Shown one piece after another: positions 18,109-25,146 of a stretch of DNA of 64,000 nucleotides. The DNA comes from Actinokineospora auranticolor (GTDB taxonomy: Bacteria > Actinomycetota > Actinomycetes > Mycobacteriales > Pseudonocardiaceae). The stretch lies in NCBI RefSeq assembly GCF_002934265.1, contig NZ_PTIX01000003.1, forward strand, positions 248,001-312,000, given 5' to 3'. The notes under the pieces are model-generated. The model was not told the DNA's origin. It ran no database searches and was given only the letters and a program-made list of their open reading frames with translations. Every line of letters begins with the position of its first letter. Within the stretch, counting starts at the first letter, position 1. The position numbers and the translations under genes are program-made.

Positions 18109-18236
18109 TGCTCCCCCACGAAGACCGCCACGTCCCCGTCGACCTCCCGGACCTGATCGACCTCGCGGCCCTCATCCCGGAACCCCGCCGCTCCCCGGAG
18201 AACCACCACCCCCGAACCCCCGACCCCAACCCCTGA
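18108..18236 (+). CDS. Possible 42-residue protein overlapping the imuB stop
   Basis: ATG shares its first base with the imuB TGA (TGATG), a typical coupling arrangement. The product begins MLPHEDRHVPVDLPDLIDL and ends in a Pro/Asn-rich tail. No family recognised and no independent ribosome site. It may be a real coupled microprotein or a chance frame. Confidence 0.35.
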   Translation: MLPHEDRHVPVDLPDLIDLAALIPEPRRSPENHHPRTPDPNP

Positions 18237-19120
18237 CCGCACTCCGGGCCCACACCGGCCTTGGACTGGACCAAGCCCGGACTCGGGTCGAGCCGGACGG
18301 ATCCGGACCTGAGTCGAAGCCGTCGCTCCGGAGCCGAACCGCTGGGCCTGAGCCTGAATCGAGCCGGAACCCTGAGCCAGGACCGGATCCGGACCCGAGC
18401 CGATCCAGCCCACGTCGCAAGCCTGCTCGACCGGGGTCGAGCCGATCCGGTGGGGTGGTCTCAGCCTGAGCCGGTTCGAATCACGGGAGCCCGCCCAAGC
18501 CCGAGTTGGATCCGGGCCCGTCCAAGGCAAGTCCGACTCACCCAGGGTCGATCCCTGCCTGGCGAGCGTTGGTCCAGTCCGAGTCGGGGCCGAATCGAGC
18601 GGATCCGGTCCCGGCCCGACTCCGACCCGGATCCGGTCGACCTGCCCGGATCGAAGTCCGCCCGGCTTGAGTTGATCGGGGGCGGACTCGGACCGCGCGC
18701 GGATCTGATCGAGTCCGCCCCGATCCGCCTGAGCCGACTCGACCCGATTCGGTGGGCCGACCAAGCCAGGTCCGGCTCGACCCCAGCCGTGCCAACCGGA
18801 TCCGAAGCCGAGTCGGAGCTTTGACCCGCCAACCGAATTCCGGCGCCGCGCGGGCACCTTGCTTCGGTCTGCCCTGCCGCTTCCGGGTTTCCTCGCCCAG
18901 CCGATCGTCCGCCGGTCGTGCGGAGGTTGCTGGTCCTGCCGCGATTCCCCAGACCCGATACCAGCCCAAGTCCTGTCGCACCCGGAGGTTCTGCCCGCCA
19001 CTCGCCCACCCGGCTACGCGGCCACTCGACGGCGGTTTCCCTGAACGGCTCCACCGCGGTGGAGTCCCGAACCCGGGTCCGCCGCCATCCGCCCGCACCA
19101 ACTCGGTGAGCCGAGTCAAC
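18237..19120. other. Low-complexity non-coding region between imuB and dnaE2
   Basis: About 0.9 kb with no supportable gene. From 18240 to 18830 short words built from GGATCC, GATCCGG, GAGTCGG and GAGCCGG recur on both strands; GGATCC alone occurs six times (for example near 18298, 18384, 18600, 18637). A 604-codon frame stays open on the minus strand only because of this composition. From 18835 to 19120 the sequence is ordinary but non-coding. Confidence 0.65.
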
Positions 19121-19136
19121 CCGGAGGTCGTTCGAC

Positions 19137-22100
19137 ATGGGGTGGAACAACCCGCCGGTGCGGTGGTCGGAGTTGGAGCGGATCCTCTCCGGTCGCGCGC
19201 CCGAGACCGGTGACGGTGGGGACAGCCCGGCCTGGACCCGGCACCGGGAGCGGTACCTCGCCCCAGCGGGCGCCCAGTCCTCCGGTGTCACCGACAAAGC
19301 CGACGGCGACGACCGCGTCCCCTACGCGGAACTGCACTGCCACACCAACTTCAGCTTCCTCGACGGCGCTAGCCACCCCGAGGAGCTGATCGAGGCCGCC
19401 GCCCTGCTCGGCCTCGACGCCCTGGCCATCACCGACCACGACGGCATGTACGGGGTCGTCCGCTTCGCTGAGGCGGCCAGGGAAGTCGGCATGCGGACGA
19501 TCTTCGGCACCGAACTCAGCCTCGGTCTCACCGCCCCCCAGAACGGTGTGGCCGACCCCGAGGGCGAACACCTTCTCCTCCTCGCCGACGGCCAAGAGGG
19601 CTACCACCGCCTCTGCCGCGTCCTCACCTCCGCCCACCTGCGTGGCGAGGAGAAAGGCAAACCCGCGTACGACCTGCAGGAGGTCGTCGAGGAGACCCGC
19701 GACAACTGCGTCGTCCTCACCGGCTGCCGCAAAGGCGCCGTCCGCCGGGCACTCGCGGCCGGTGGCCCGGCGGCCGCCGCCGAGCAGCTCAGGTTGCTCA
19801 CCGTCGCCTACGGCAAAGACCGCGTCTTCGTCGAGCTGGTCGACCACGGCTTCCCCGACGACACCACCCGCAACGACCTCCTCCACAAAATGGCCACCGA
19901 CCTCGGGCTTCCCACCGTCGCCACCAACGCCGTGCACTACGCCCACCCCGGCCGCGGTCACCTGGCCGCCGCGATGGCCGCGGTCCGCGCCCGGCGCAGC
20001 CTCGACGACCTCGCCGGGTGGCTGCCGCCCGCCCCCACCGCGCACCTGCGCACCGGCGCCGAGATGCACCTGCGGTTCGCCCGCTACCCCGGGTCCGTGC
20101 AGCGCGCCGCCGTGCTCGGCGTGGGACTCGCGTTCGACCTCGAAGTCGTCGCCCCCAAGTTGCCGCCGTTCGACGTCGAGCCCGGCCACACCGAAACCAC
20201 CTACCTGCGCGAACTCGTCTACACCGGCGCCGCCCGCAAGTACGGCTCGGCCGCCGAGGCGCCCCGGGCGCACGCGCAGATCGCGCACGAGCTGGCCGTC
20301 ATCGAGGAGTTGGGCTTTCCCGGCTACTTCCTCGTGGTGTGGGACATCGTCGAGTTCTGCCGGAAGAACGGCATCCTCTGCCAGGGCCGGGGCTCGGCGG
20401 CCAACTCGGCGGTCTGCTACGCCCTGGGCATCACCAACGTCGACGCCGTGCGCTGGGAGCTGCTCTTCGAGCGGTTCCTCGCCCCCGCCCGCGACGGCCC
20501 GCCGGACATCGACCTCGACATCGAGTCCGACCGCCGCGAGGAGGCCATCCAGTACGTCTACCAGAAGCACGGCAGGCGCCACGCCGCGCAGGTCGCCAAC
20601 GTCATCACCTACCGGGCCAAGTCGACCGTGCGGGACATGGCGAAGGCGCTGGGCTACTCGCCGGGGCAGCAGGACGCGTGGAGCAAGCAGATCGACCGCT
20701 GGGGGCCGCTGGCGGGCACGGTCGGCGACAACCACCTCGACGTCCCGCCCGCCGTCCTGGAGCTGGCCGGGCAGCTGGAGGACTTCCCGCGCCACCTGGG
20801 CATCCACTCCGGCGGCATGGTCATCTGCGACCGCCCGGTCAGCGAGGTCTGCCCGGTGGAGCCCGCCCGGATGGCCGACCGCACCGTCCTGCAGTGGGAC
20901 AAGGACGACTGCGCGGCCGTCGGCCTGGTCAAGTTCGACCTGCTCGGCCTCGGCATGCTCTCCGCGCTGCGGTACATGGTCGAGATGGTCCGCGACCACG
21001 AGGGCAAGCTCGTCGACCTCGGCGCGCTGGACCTGGCCGACAAGGCCGTCTACGACATGCTGTGCCGCGCCGACTCGGTCGGGGTGTTCCAAGTGGAGAG
21101 CCGGGCGCAGATGGCGACCCTGCCCCGGCTGCGGCCCCGGGAGTTCTACGACCTGGTCGTGGAGGTCGCCCTCATCCGGCCCGGCCCCATCCAGGGCGGC
21201 TCCGTGCACCCGTACATCCGCCGCAAGAACGGCAAGGAGGACGTCACCTACGAGCACGACCTGCTCAAGGGCGCCCTGGAGAAGACCAAGGGCGTGCCGC
21301 TGTTCCAGGAGCAGCTCATGCAGATGGCCGTCGACGTCGCCGACTTCACCCCCACCGAGGCCGACGAACTGCGCCGCGCCATGGGCGCCAAGCGCTCCAC
21401 CCGCCGCATGGAACGCCTGCGCGACCGCTTCCACCAAGGCGCTGCCCGGCACGGCATCGGGGCGGAACTGGCGGGCCGGATCTACGAGAAGTTGCTGGCC
21501 TTCGCCAACTTCGGCTTCCCGGAGAGCCACGCCCTCAGCTTCGCCCACCTGGTCTTCGCCAGCGCGTGGTTCAAGCTCTACCACCCGGCCGCGTTCTGCG
21601 CAGGCCTGCTGCGCGCCCAGCCGATGGGCTTCTACTCACCGCAGTCCCTCATCGCCGACGCCCGCCGCCACGGCGTCACCATCCTCGGCCCGGACGTCAA
21701 CGCCAGCGCCGCACACCCCGACCTGGAAGGCGACGGCCCGGCGGTGCGGCTCGGGTTGGCGTCCGTGCGGTCCATCGGCGACACCCTGGCGGCCGAGATC
21801 GTGACCGCCAGGGGAAGCACCCCGTTCCACGACATGGTCGACCTGGCGCGTCGGGTCGACCTCACCCGGCCGCAACTGGAGGCCCTGGCCACCGCCGGGG
21901 CGTTCGACTGCTTCACCAGCCGCCGCCGGGAGGCGCTGTGGGCGGCCGGGGCGGTGGCCGCCGAGACACCCGGGCACCTGCCCGGGACCGCGGTCGGCGT
22001 CCACGCTCCCGCGCTGCCCGAGATGGACCAGTTGGAACTGGCCGTTGCGGATGTCTGGGCCACGGGGATGTCGCCGACCAGCTTTCCGACCCAGTTCATC

Positions 22101-22436
22101 CGTGATCACCTTGCGTCCCTTGGTGCGGTCACCGCCGCGGAGTTGCCGAAGGTCAAGAACGGGACCCGTGTGCTGCTCGGGGGTGCGGTCACCCACCGGC
22201 AGCGGCCGCAGACCGCGGGTGGGGTGACGTTCCTCAACATCGAGGACGAAACCGGCATGGTGAACGTGGTCTGCTCGCCCGGCCTGTGGGCGCGGTACCG
22301 GAAGGTGGCGCGCGCGAGCGCGGCCCTGCTGATCCGCGGCACCGTGGAGAACGCGGACGGCGTCACCAGCCTCTACGCCGACCACTTGCAACACCTGGCC
22401 ATGCGAATCCCGTCCAAGTCCCGCGACTTCCGCTGA
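19137..22436 (+). CDS. dnaE2: Error-prone DNA polymerase III alpha subunit DnaE2
   Basis: C-family polymerase that carries out SOS translesion synthesis with ImuA' and ImuB. The 1099 residues are in the usual range. N-terminal PHP domain starts at about residue 62 (YAELHCHTNFSFLDG, then AITDHDGMYG). Palm aspartates are D457 and D459 in PDIDLDIES. The C-terminal OB fold (VTFLNIEDETGMVNVV) lies at about 1020-1040. GGAGGT stands 8 bases before the ATG. I found no clear SOS box directly upstream, unlike imuA' and imuB. It is flanked on both sides by low-complexity non-coding DNA. Confidence 0.97.
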   Translation: MGWNNPPVRWSELERILSGRAPETGDGGDSPAWTRHRERYLAPAGAQSSGVTDKADGDDRVPYAELHCHTNFSFLDGASHPEELIEAAALLGLDALAITDHDGMYGVVRFAEAAREVGMRTIFGTELSLGLTAPQNGVADPEGEHLLLLADGQEGYHRLCRVLTSAHLRGEEKGKPAYDLQEVVEETRDNCVVLTGCRKGAVRRALAAGGPAAAAEQLRLLTVAYGKDRVFVELVDHGFPDDTTRNDLLHKMATDLGLPTVATNAVHYAHPGRGHLAAAMAAVRARRSLDDLAGWLPPAPTAHLRTGAEMHLRFARYPGSVQRAAVLGVGLAFDLEVVAPKLPPFDVEPGHTETTYLRELVYTGAARKYGSAAEAPRAHAQIAHELAVIEELGFPGYFLVVWDIVEFCRKNGILCQGRGSAANSAVCYALGITNVDAVRWELLFERFLAPARDGPPDIDLDIESDRREEAIQYVYQKHGRRHAAQVANVITYRAKSTVRDMAKALGYSPGQQDAWSKQIDRWGPLAGTVGDNHLDVPPAVLELAGQLEDFPRHLGIHSGGMVICDRPVSEVCPVEPARMADRTVLQWDKDDCAAVGLVKFDLLGLGMLSALRYMVEMVRDHEGKLVDLGALDLADKAVYDMLCRADSVGVFQVESRAQMATLPRLRPREFYDLVVEVALIRPGPIQGGSVHPYIRRKNGKEDVTYEHDLLKGALEKTKGVPLFQEQLMQMAVDVADFTPTEADELRRAMGAKRSTRRMERLRDRFHQGAARHGIGAELAGRIYEKLLAFANFGFPESHALSFAHLVFASAWFKLYHPAAFCAGLLRAQPMGFYSPQSLIADARRHGVTILGPDVNASAAHPDLEGDGPAVRLGLASVRSIGDTLAAEIVTARGSTPFHDMVDLARRVDLTRPQLEALATAGAFDCFTSRRREALWAAGAVAAETPGHLPGTAVGVHAPALPEMDQLELAVADVWATGMSPTSFPTQFIRDHLASLGAVTAAELPKVKNGTRVLLGGAVTHRQRPQTAGGVTFLNIEDETGMVNVVCSPGLWARYRKVARASAALLIRGTVENADGVTSLYADHLQHLAMRIPSKSRDFR

Positions 22437-22770
22437 CCCAGGGCGATTCCTGCCCTGTCGTCCAGACAGTCCGGGTCTCCTCGAACGGTCCTCCGAGCCT
22501 CCTTGCTCATGGCCGACTTTGGCTGCGCGGCTGGAGCCGGGATCGCCTTGCCCCGCACCCGGTTGGTTTCGGGTGCCGAGGTTCGCCGGGCAGGCCCAGT
22601 TGCCTGCTCGACTCGGACCGCTGGAACCCGAGGTTCGCCGGGCAGGTGCCGGAGTCGCCTTGCGCGACTCCCGGGCCGCCCGACTGGAACACGACGTCAC
22701 CAGGCAGACCCGATCCTCCTTGCCCGATTCCCGGCCTGCCCGCGCCGCCGTCAATTCAAGTCCGGCCGAC
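22437..22770. other. Non-coding region downstream of dnaE2 with 19-bp direct repeat
   Basis: No gene seen. The 19-mer CCGAGGTTCGCCGGGCAGG occurs at 22576-22594 and again at 22628-22646, and related GCCGGGCAGG and CCTGCCCG words occur around it. It leads into dispersed-repeat copy C. Confidence 0.55.
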
Positions 22771-22799
22771 TTATCCACATCCTCGGCACCCATCCACAG
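22771..22799. repeat. Dispersed intergenic repeat, copy C, left part
   Basis: Begins with the DnaA-box 9-mer TTATCCACA (22771-22779) and runs to CCATCCACAG, where the insertion sequence starts. Joined to 23664 onwards it restores the same block order as copy A, so the repeat is the older feature. Confidence 0.75.
22795..22799. repeat. Target-site duplication CACAG (left)
   Basis: Five-base direct repeat flanking the insertion sequence; the second copy is 23659-23663. The uninterrupted copy A reads CCACAGGATTTC across this point, which agrees with a single CACAG before insertion. Confidence 0.8.
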
Positions 22800-23658
22800 A
22801 GGCTTATTCACGCCCCGGGATGATTACCCCGATGTAAGAGGCGGCGGCCCGTTTGAGAGAATTCAGTTACCACACCAAGTGCTCGAAAACGGACCGCCTC
22901 CATGTATCATACCGCCGGCCTCACTCGGGGCCGTGTCGAGGAATTATGTGCCCTGATCGGCGAAGCGACCGGGGAGTCGGTTCGCCGATGGCCGCCGGTT
23001 CTGGGTTTGTCTCGCTCCGTGGTGGTCACGCTGGCGTATTTGCGCCGAAATCGAGTGCAAGCGGAGTTGGCGGAAACCTTTGAGGTATCGCAGTCGACGA
23101 TCAGTCGGGCGATCGCCGCGGTGACGCCACTGTTGGCCGACATCCTCGAACACCGCATTCCCACAGCCGACGATCTCGACGACCGCAGCTCCCACATGGT
23201 GGATGGAACCCTGCTGCCATGCTGGTCGTGGTCCTCCCGCCCGGAGTTGTTCTCCGGGAAACACCGGACCACCGGCTTCAACGTCCAGGTCGTGTGCACG
23301 CTGGACGGTCGCCTGAGATGGGTGTCCGATCCGATGCCGGGAGCCCGGAACGACATCGTCGGCCTGAAAGCCTCACGGATTCTCGACGGCCGAGACCCCA
23401 GCACGTGGCTCGGCGACAAGGGCTATATCGGGAGTGGCATTCTGACCCCGATCAGAAAACCCAGGAACCGTGAACAGCCCGACTGGGAAAAAGAGTTCAA
23501 CCGGCACCACAACTCCATCCGTGTCGTGGTCGAACGCGCCATCGCCTGCCTCAAGACCTGGCGGATTCTCCACACCGACTACCGGCGCCCCATCGACACT
23601 TTCGCAGACGCCATCTCCGCAGTTGTCGGCCTCTATTTCTACGCCGCTGAATAAGCCT
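22800..23658 (+). mobile_element. IS5-type insertion sequence, 859 bp, apparently intact
   Basis: Bounded by perfect 11-bp terminal inverted repeats (AGGCTTATTCA at 22800-22810 and its complement at 23648-23658) and a 5-bp CACAG duplication. It carries one full-length transposase gene whose stop codon lies inside the right terminal repeat. No frameshift or internal stop is seen, so it may be active or recent. IS5-family group is inferred from the transposase type. Confidence 0.92.
22902..23654 (+). CDS. IS5-family transposase (DDE_Tnp_4 type)
   Basis: The 250-residue enzyme has an N-terminal helix-turn-helix (AELAETFEVSQSTISRAI, about 52-70) and an RNase H-like DDE core: first Asp in MVDGTLLPCWSW, second Asp in WLGDKGYIGSG, Glu in VVVERAIACLK. 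The motif GKHRTTGFNVQVVC typical of this transposase type is present. It fills most of the element and reads in one frame, which distinguishes it from two-frame IS5 relatives. The ATG at 22902 gives MYHTAGLTRGRV. Confidence 0.93.
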   Translation: MYHTAGLTRGRVEELCALIGEATGESVRRWPPVLGLSRSVVVTLAYLRRNRVQAELAETFEVSQSTISRAIAAVTPLLADILEHRIPTADDLDDRSSHMVDGTLLPCWSWSSRPELFSGKHRTTGFNVQVVCTLDGRLRWVSDPMPGARNDIVGLKASRILDGRDPSTWLGDKGYIGSGILTPIRKPRNREQPDWEKEFNRHHNSIRVVVERAIACLKTWRILHTDYRRPIDTFADAISAVVGLYFYAAE

Positions 23659-23663
23659 CACAG
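23659..23663. repeat. Target-site duplication CACAG (right)
   Basis: Right copy of the 5-bp duplication produced on insertion. Confidence 0.8.
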
Positions 23664-23760
23664 GATTTCCGCGACTCTTCCAACGAACCCCACCACCGAT
23701 AGACTGGAGCAGGACTGTCCCCCAGGGGAAGGGCGGGGGCTGTGCTCGCGGGGCTCGGGG
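23664..23760. repeat. Dispersed intergenic repeat, copy C, right part
   Basis: Continues from GATTTCCGCG through CCACCACCGATAGACTGGAGCAGG, CTGTCCCCCAG and GGGCTGTGCTCG. It is nearly identical to copy A at 1147-1225, and the interruption is the insertion sequence. The following 23761-24068 shows no gene or motif I can name. Confidence 0.75.
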
Positions 23761-24068
23761 AAATTGATCAACGAAACTCGCTGAGGGCGTCGCTCCGCTG
23801 CTGCCTCTGTCGACCTTGAACGTGGCTTGAGCGCGATCTTGCCTGGGGCATGGACTAGCGGCCGATGCATATGGAACCGCCACGGGCGGTCTGCGCGTGT
23901 CGCCGTGGTCTTTGTGGTCGAGGTGATCGAAGCCCGCCGTGGCCAGCCGGTCCGGTGAGCTTCATCAAGGCTTTTGCACGACTGCCGGGCCTGGGCTCTC
24001 GGTCGAGCTCGGGTGTTCGTTGCGATTGGCTGGCGTTAGGCGGATTTGAGGTCGTCCGGCCTACCATC

Positions 24069-24494
24069 ATGGGCGTGCCGGGTGCGAAGGACGGGGTGGC
24101 GGTTGTCGTCGTCGGGATCGACGGCAGCCAGTCCGCCATGAACGCTTTCGCCTGGGCTACGGGGCTTGCGCGTCGTGAGCAGGCGCGGTTGGTGTTGGTG
24201 TTCGTCGAGGCGCTCACCAACCCGGCCTACTGGACCGGTGTCAGCGTCGCGGGCGCGCAGGAGGCCGCTGCCGCGTACGTCGACGAGTTGCGCTTGGACG
24301 CGACCCGCTACCTGGACCCGATCGGTGTCCCGTGGGACGTGGTCCACCTGCGCGGCGACCCGGCGCGCGGGTTGGAGTCGGTGGCCGAGGAGGTGGCGGC
24401 CGACTGCGTCGTCATCGGCCGCTCCCACCACGGCGGCCGGGTGGCGCGGTCCCTGATCGCCGAAGCCGCGCGGCCGGTCGTCGTGGTGCCGTGA
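24069..24494 (+). CDS. Universal stress protein (UspA domain)
   Basis: Single-domain UspA of 141 residues. It starts with the usual strand-loop VVVVGIDGSQSAMNAFAWA and ends IAEAARPVVVVP. The ATP-binding GxxG-x9-GS region is only partial (IGRSHHGGRVARS), so nucleotide binding is uncertain. The ATG at 24069 (MGVPGAKDGVAV) is chosen over an upstream ATG because it gives the family's normal N-terminus. The pentapeptide-repeat gene starts 12 bases downstream on the same strand. Confidence 0.88.
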   Translation: MGVPGAKDGVAVVVVGIDGSQSAMNAFAWATGLARREQARLVLVFVEALTNPAYWTGVSVAGAQEAAAAYVDELRLDATRYLDPIGVPWDVVHLRGDPARGLESVAEEVAADCVVIGRSHHGGRVARSLIAEAARPVVVVP

Positions 24495-24506
24495 CAAGCT
24501 GGCCCG

Positions 24507-25097
24507 GTGGAGACGACGACCGACGAGGACTTCAGCGAAACCGACCTGCACGGCCGGGAGTTCGCCCAGCACACGTTCACCGACTGCGACTTCAGCGGCG
24601 CCGACCTGCGCACCGCGACCACCACGGGCTGCACCTTCATCGACTGCCGCTTCACCCGCGCCGACCTCGGCGAGTCCCGCCACACCACCACCGCGTTCCG
24701 CACGTGCTCGTTCGACCGGGCCACGCTCACCGACAGCACCTTCACGGGGTGCTCGCTGATCGGGTCGACGTTCACCGACGTCCGCTTCCGGCCGATCACC
24801 ATCACCGACACGGACCTCACCCTGGTCAGCCTCGCGGGCGCCGCCCTGCGCAAGACCGACCTGCGCGGCCTGCGGCTCCGCGAGGCCAACCTCCTCGACG
24901 CCGACCTGCGCGAGTGCGACCTGCGCGAAGCCGACCTGTCCGGTGCCCGCCTGCACGGCGCCCGGCTGGACGGCACCGACCTGCGCGGCACCCGCCTGGA
25001 CGCCAACGGCTTGGTGGCCGCGAACCTCCGCGGCGCCCGGGTCGACGTCGACCTGGCCCTTTCCTTCGCGGCGGCCCAAGGTCTGGTCATCGGCTAA
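24507..25097 (+). CDS. Pentapeptide-repeat protein
   Basis: The 196-residue protein consists mostly of A(D/N)LxX-type pentapeptides (TDLHGREF, ADLRTAT, ADLRECDLREADLSGARLHG), predicted to form a right-handed quadrilateral beta-helix. Some members (Qnr, MfpA) mimic DNA and bind gyrase, but nothing here proves that role. There are Cys-Phe-rich repeats in the middle (CTFIDCRFT). GTG start; no strong ribosome site, so it may be coupled to the UspA gene 12 bases upstream. It converges on the giant TNT gene across a perfect palindrome. Confidence 0.88.
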   Translation: METTTDEDFSETDLHGREFAQHTFTDCDFSGADLRTATTTGCTFIDCRFTRADLGESRHTTTAFRTCSFDRATLTDSTFTGCSLIGSTFTDVRFRPITITDTDLTLVSLAGAALRKTDLRGLRLREANLLDADLRECDLREADLSGARLHGARLDGTDLRGTRLDANGLVAANLRGARVDVDLALSFAAAQGLVIG

Positions 25098-25113
25098 CTG
25101 AGTCGCGAGTGGA

Positions 25114-25145
25114 CCGGTGGGGCCACTCGCGAGTGGCCCCACCGG
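25114..25145. terminator. Perfect 32-bp palindrome, bidirectional terminator
   Basis: Arms of 16 bp (25114-25129 and 25130-25145) with no spacer. It occupies the 49-bp gap between the convergent stop codons of the pentapeptide gene (25097) and the TNT gene (25147) and could terminate both transcripts. Confidence 0.85.
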
Positions 25146-25146
25146 G

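Noticed and set aside
17187-19001. 604-codon minus-strand frame
   Set aside because: Runs antisense to imuB and through the GGATCC-rich low-complexity DNA; no natural protein pattern.
19116-21584. 822-codon minus-strand frame
   Set aside because: Antisense shadow of dnaE2, which has clear polymerase motifs on the + strand.
23865-24068. N-terminal extension of the universal stress protein
   Set aside because: The extra 68 residues are Cys/Arg-rich and unlike the family; UspA proteins begin at the ATG at 24069.
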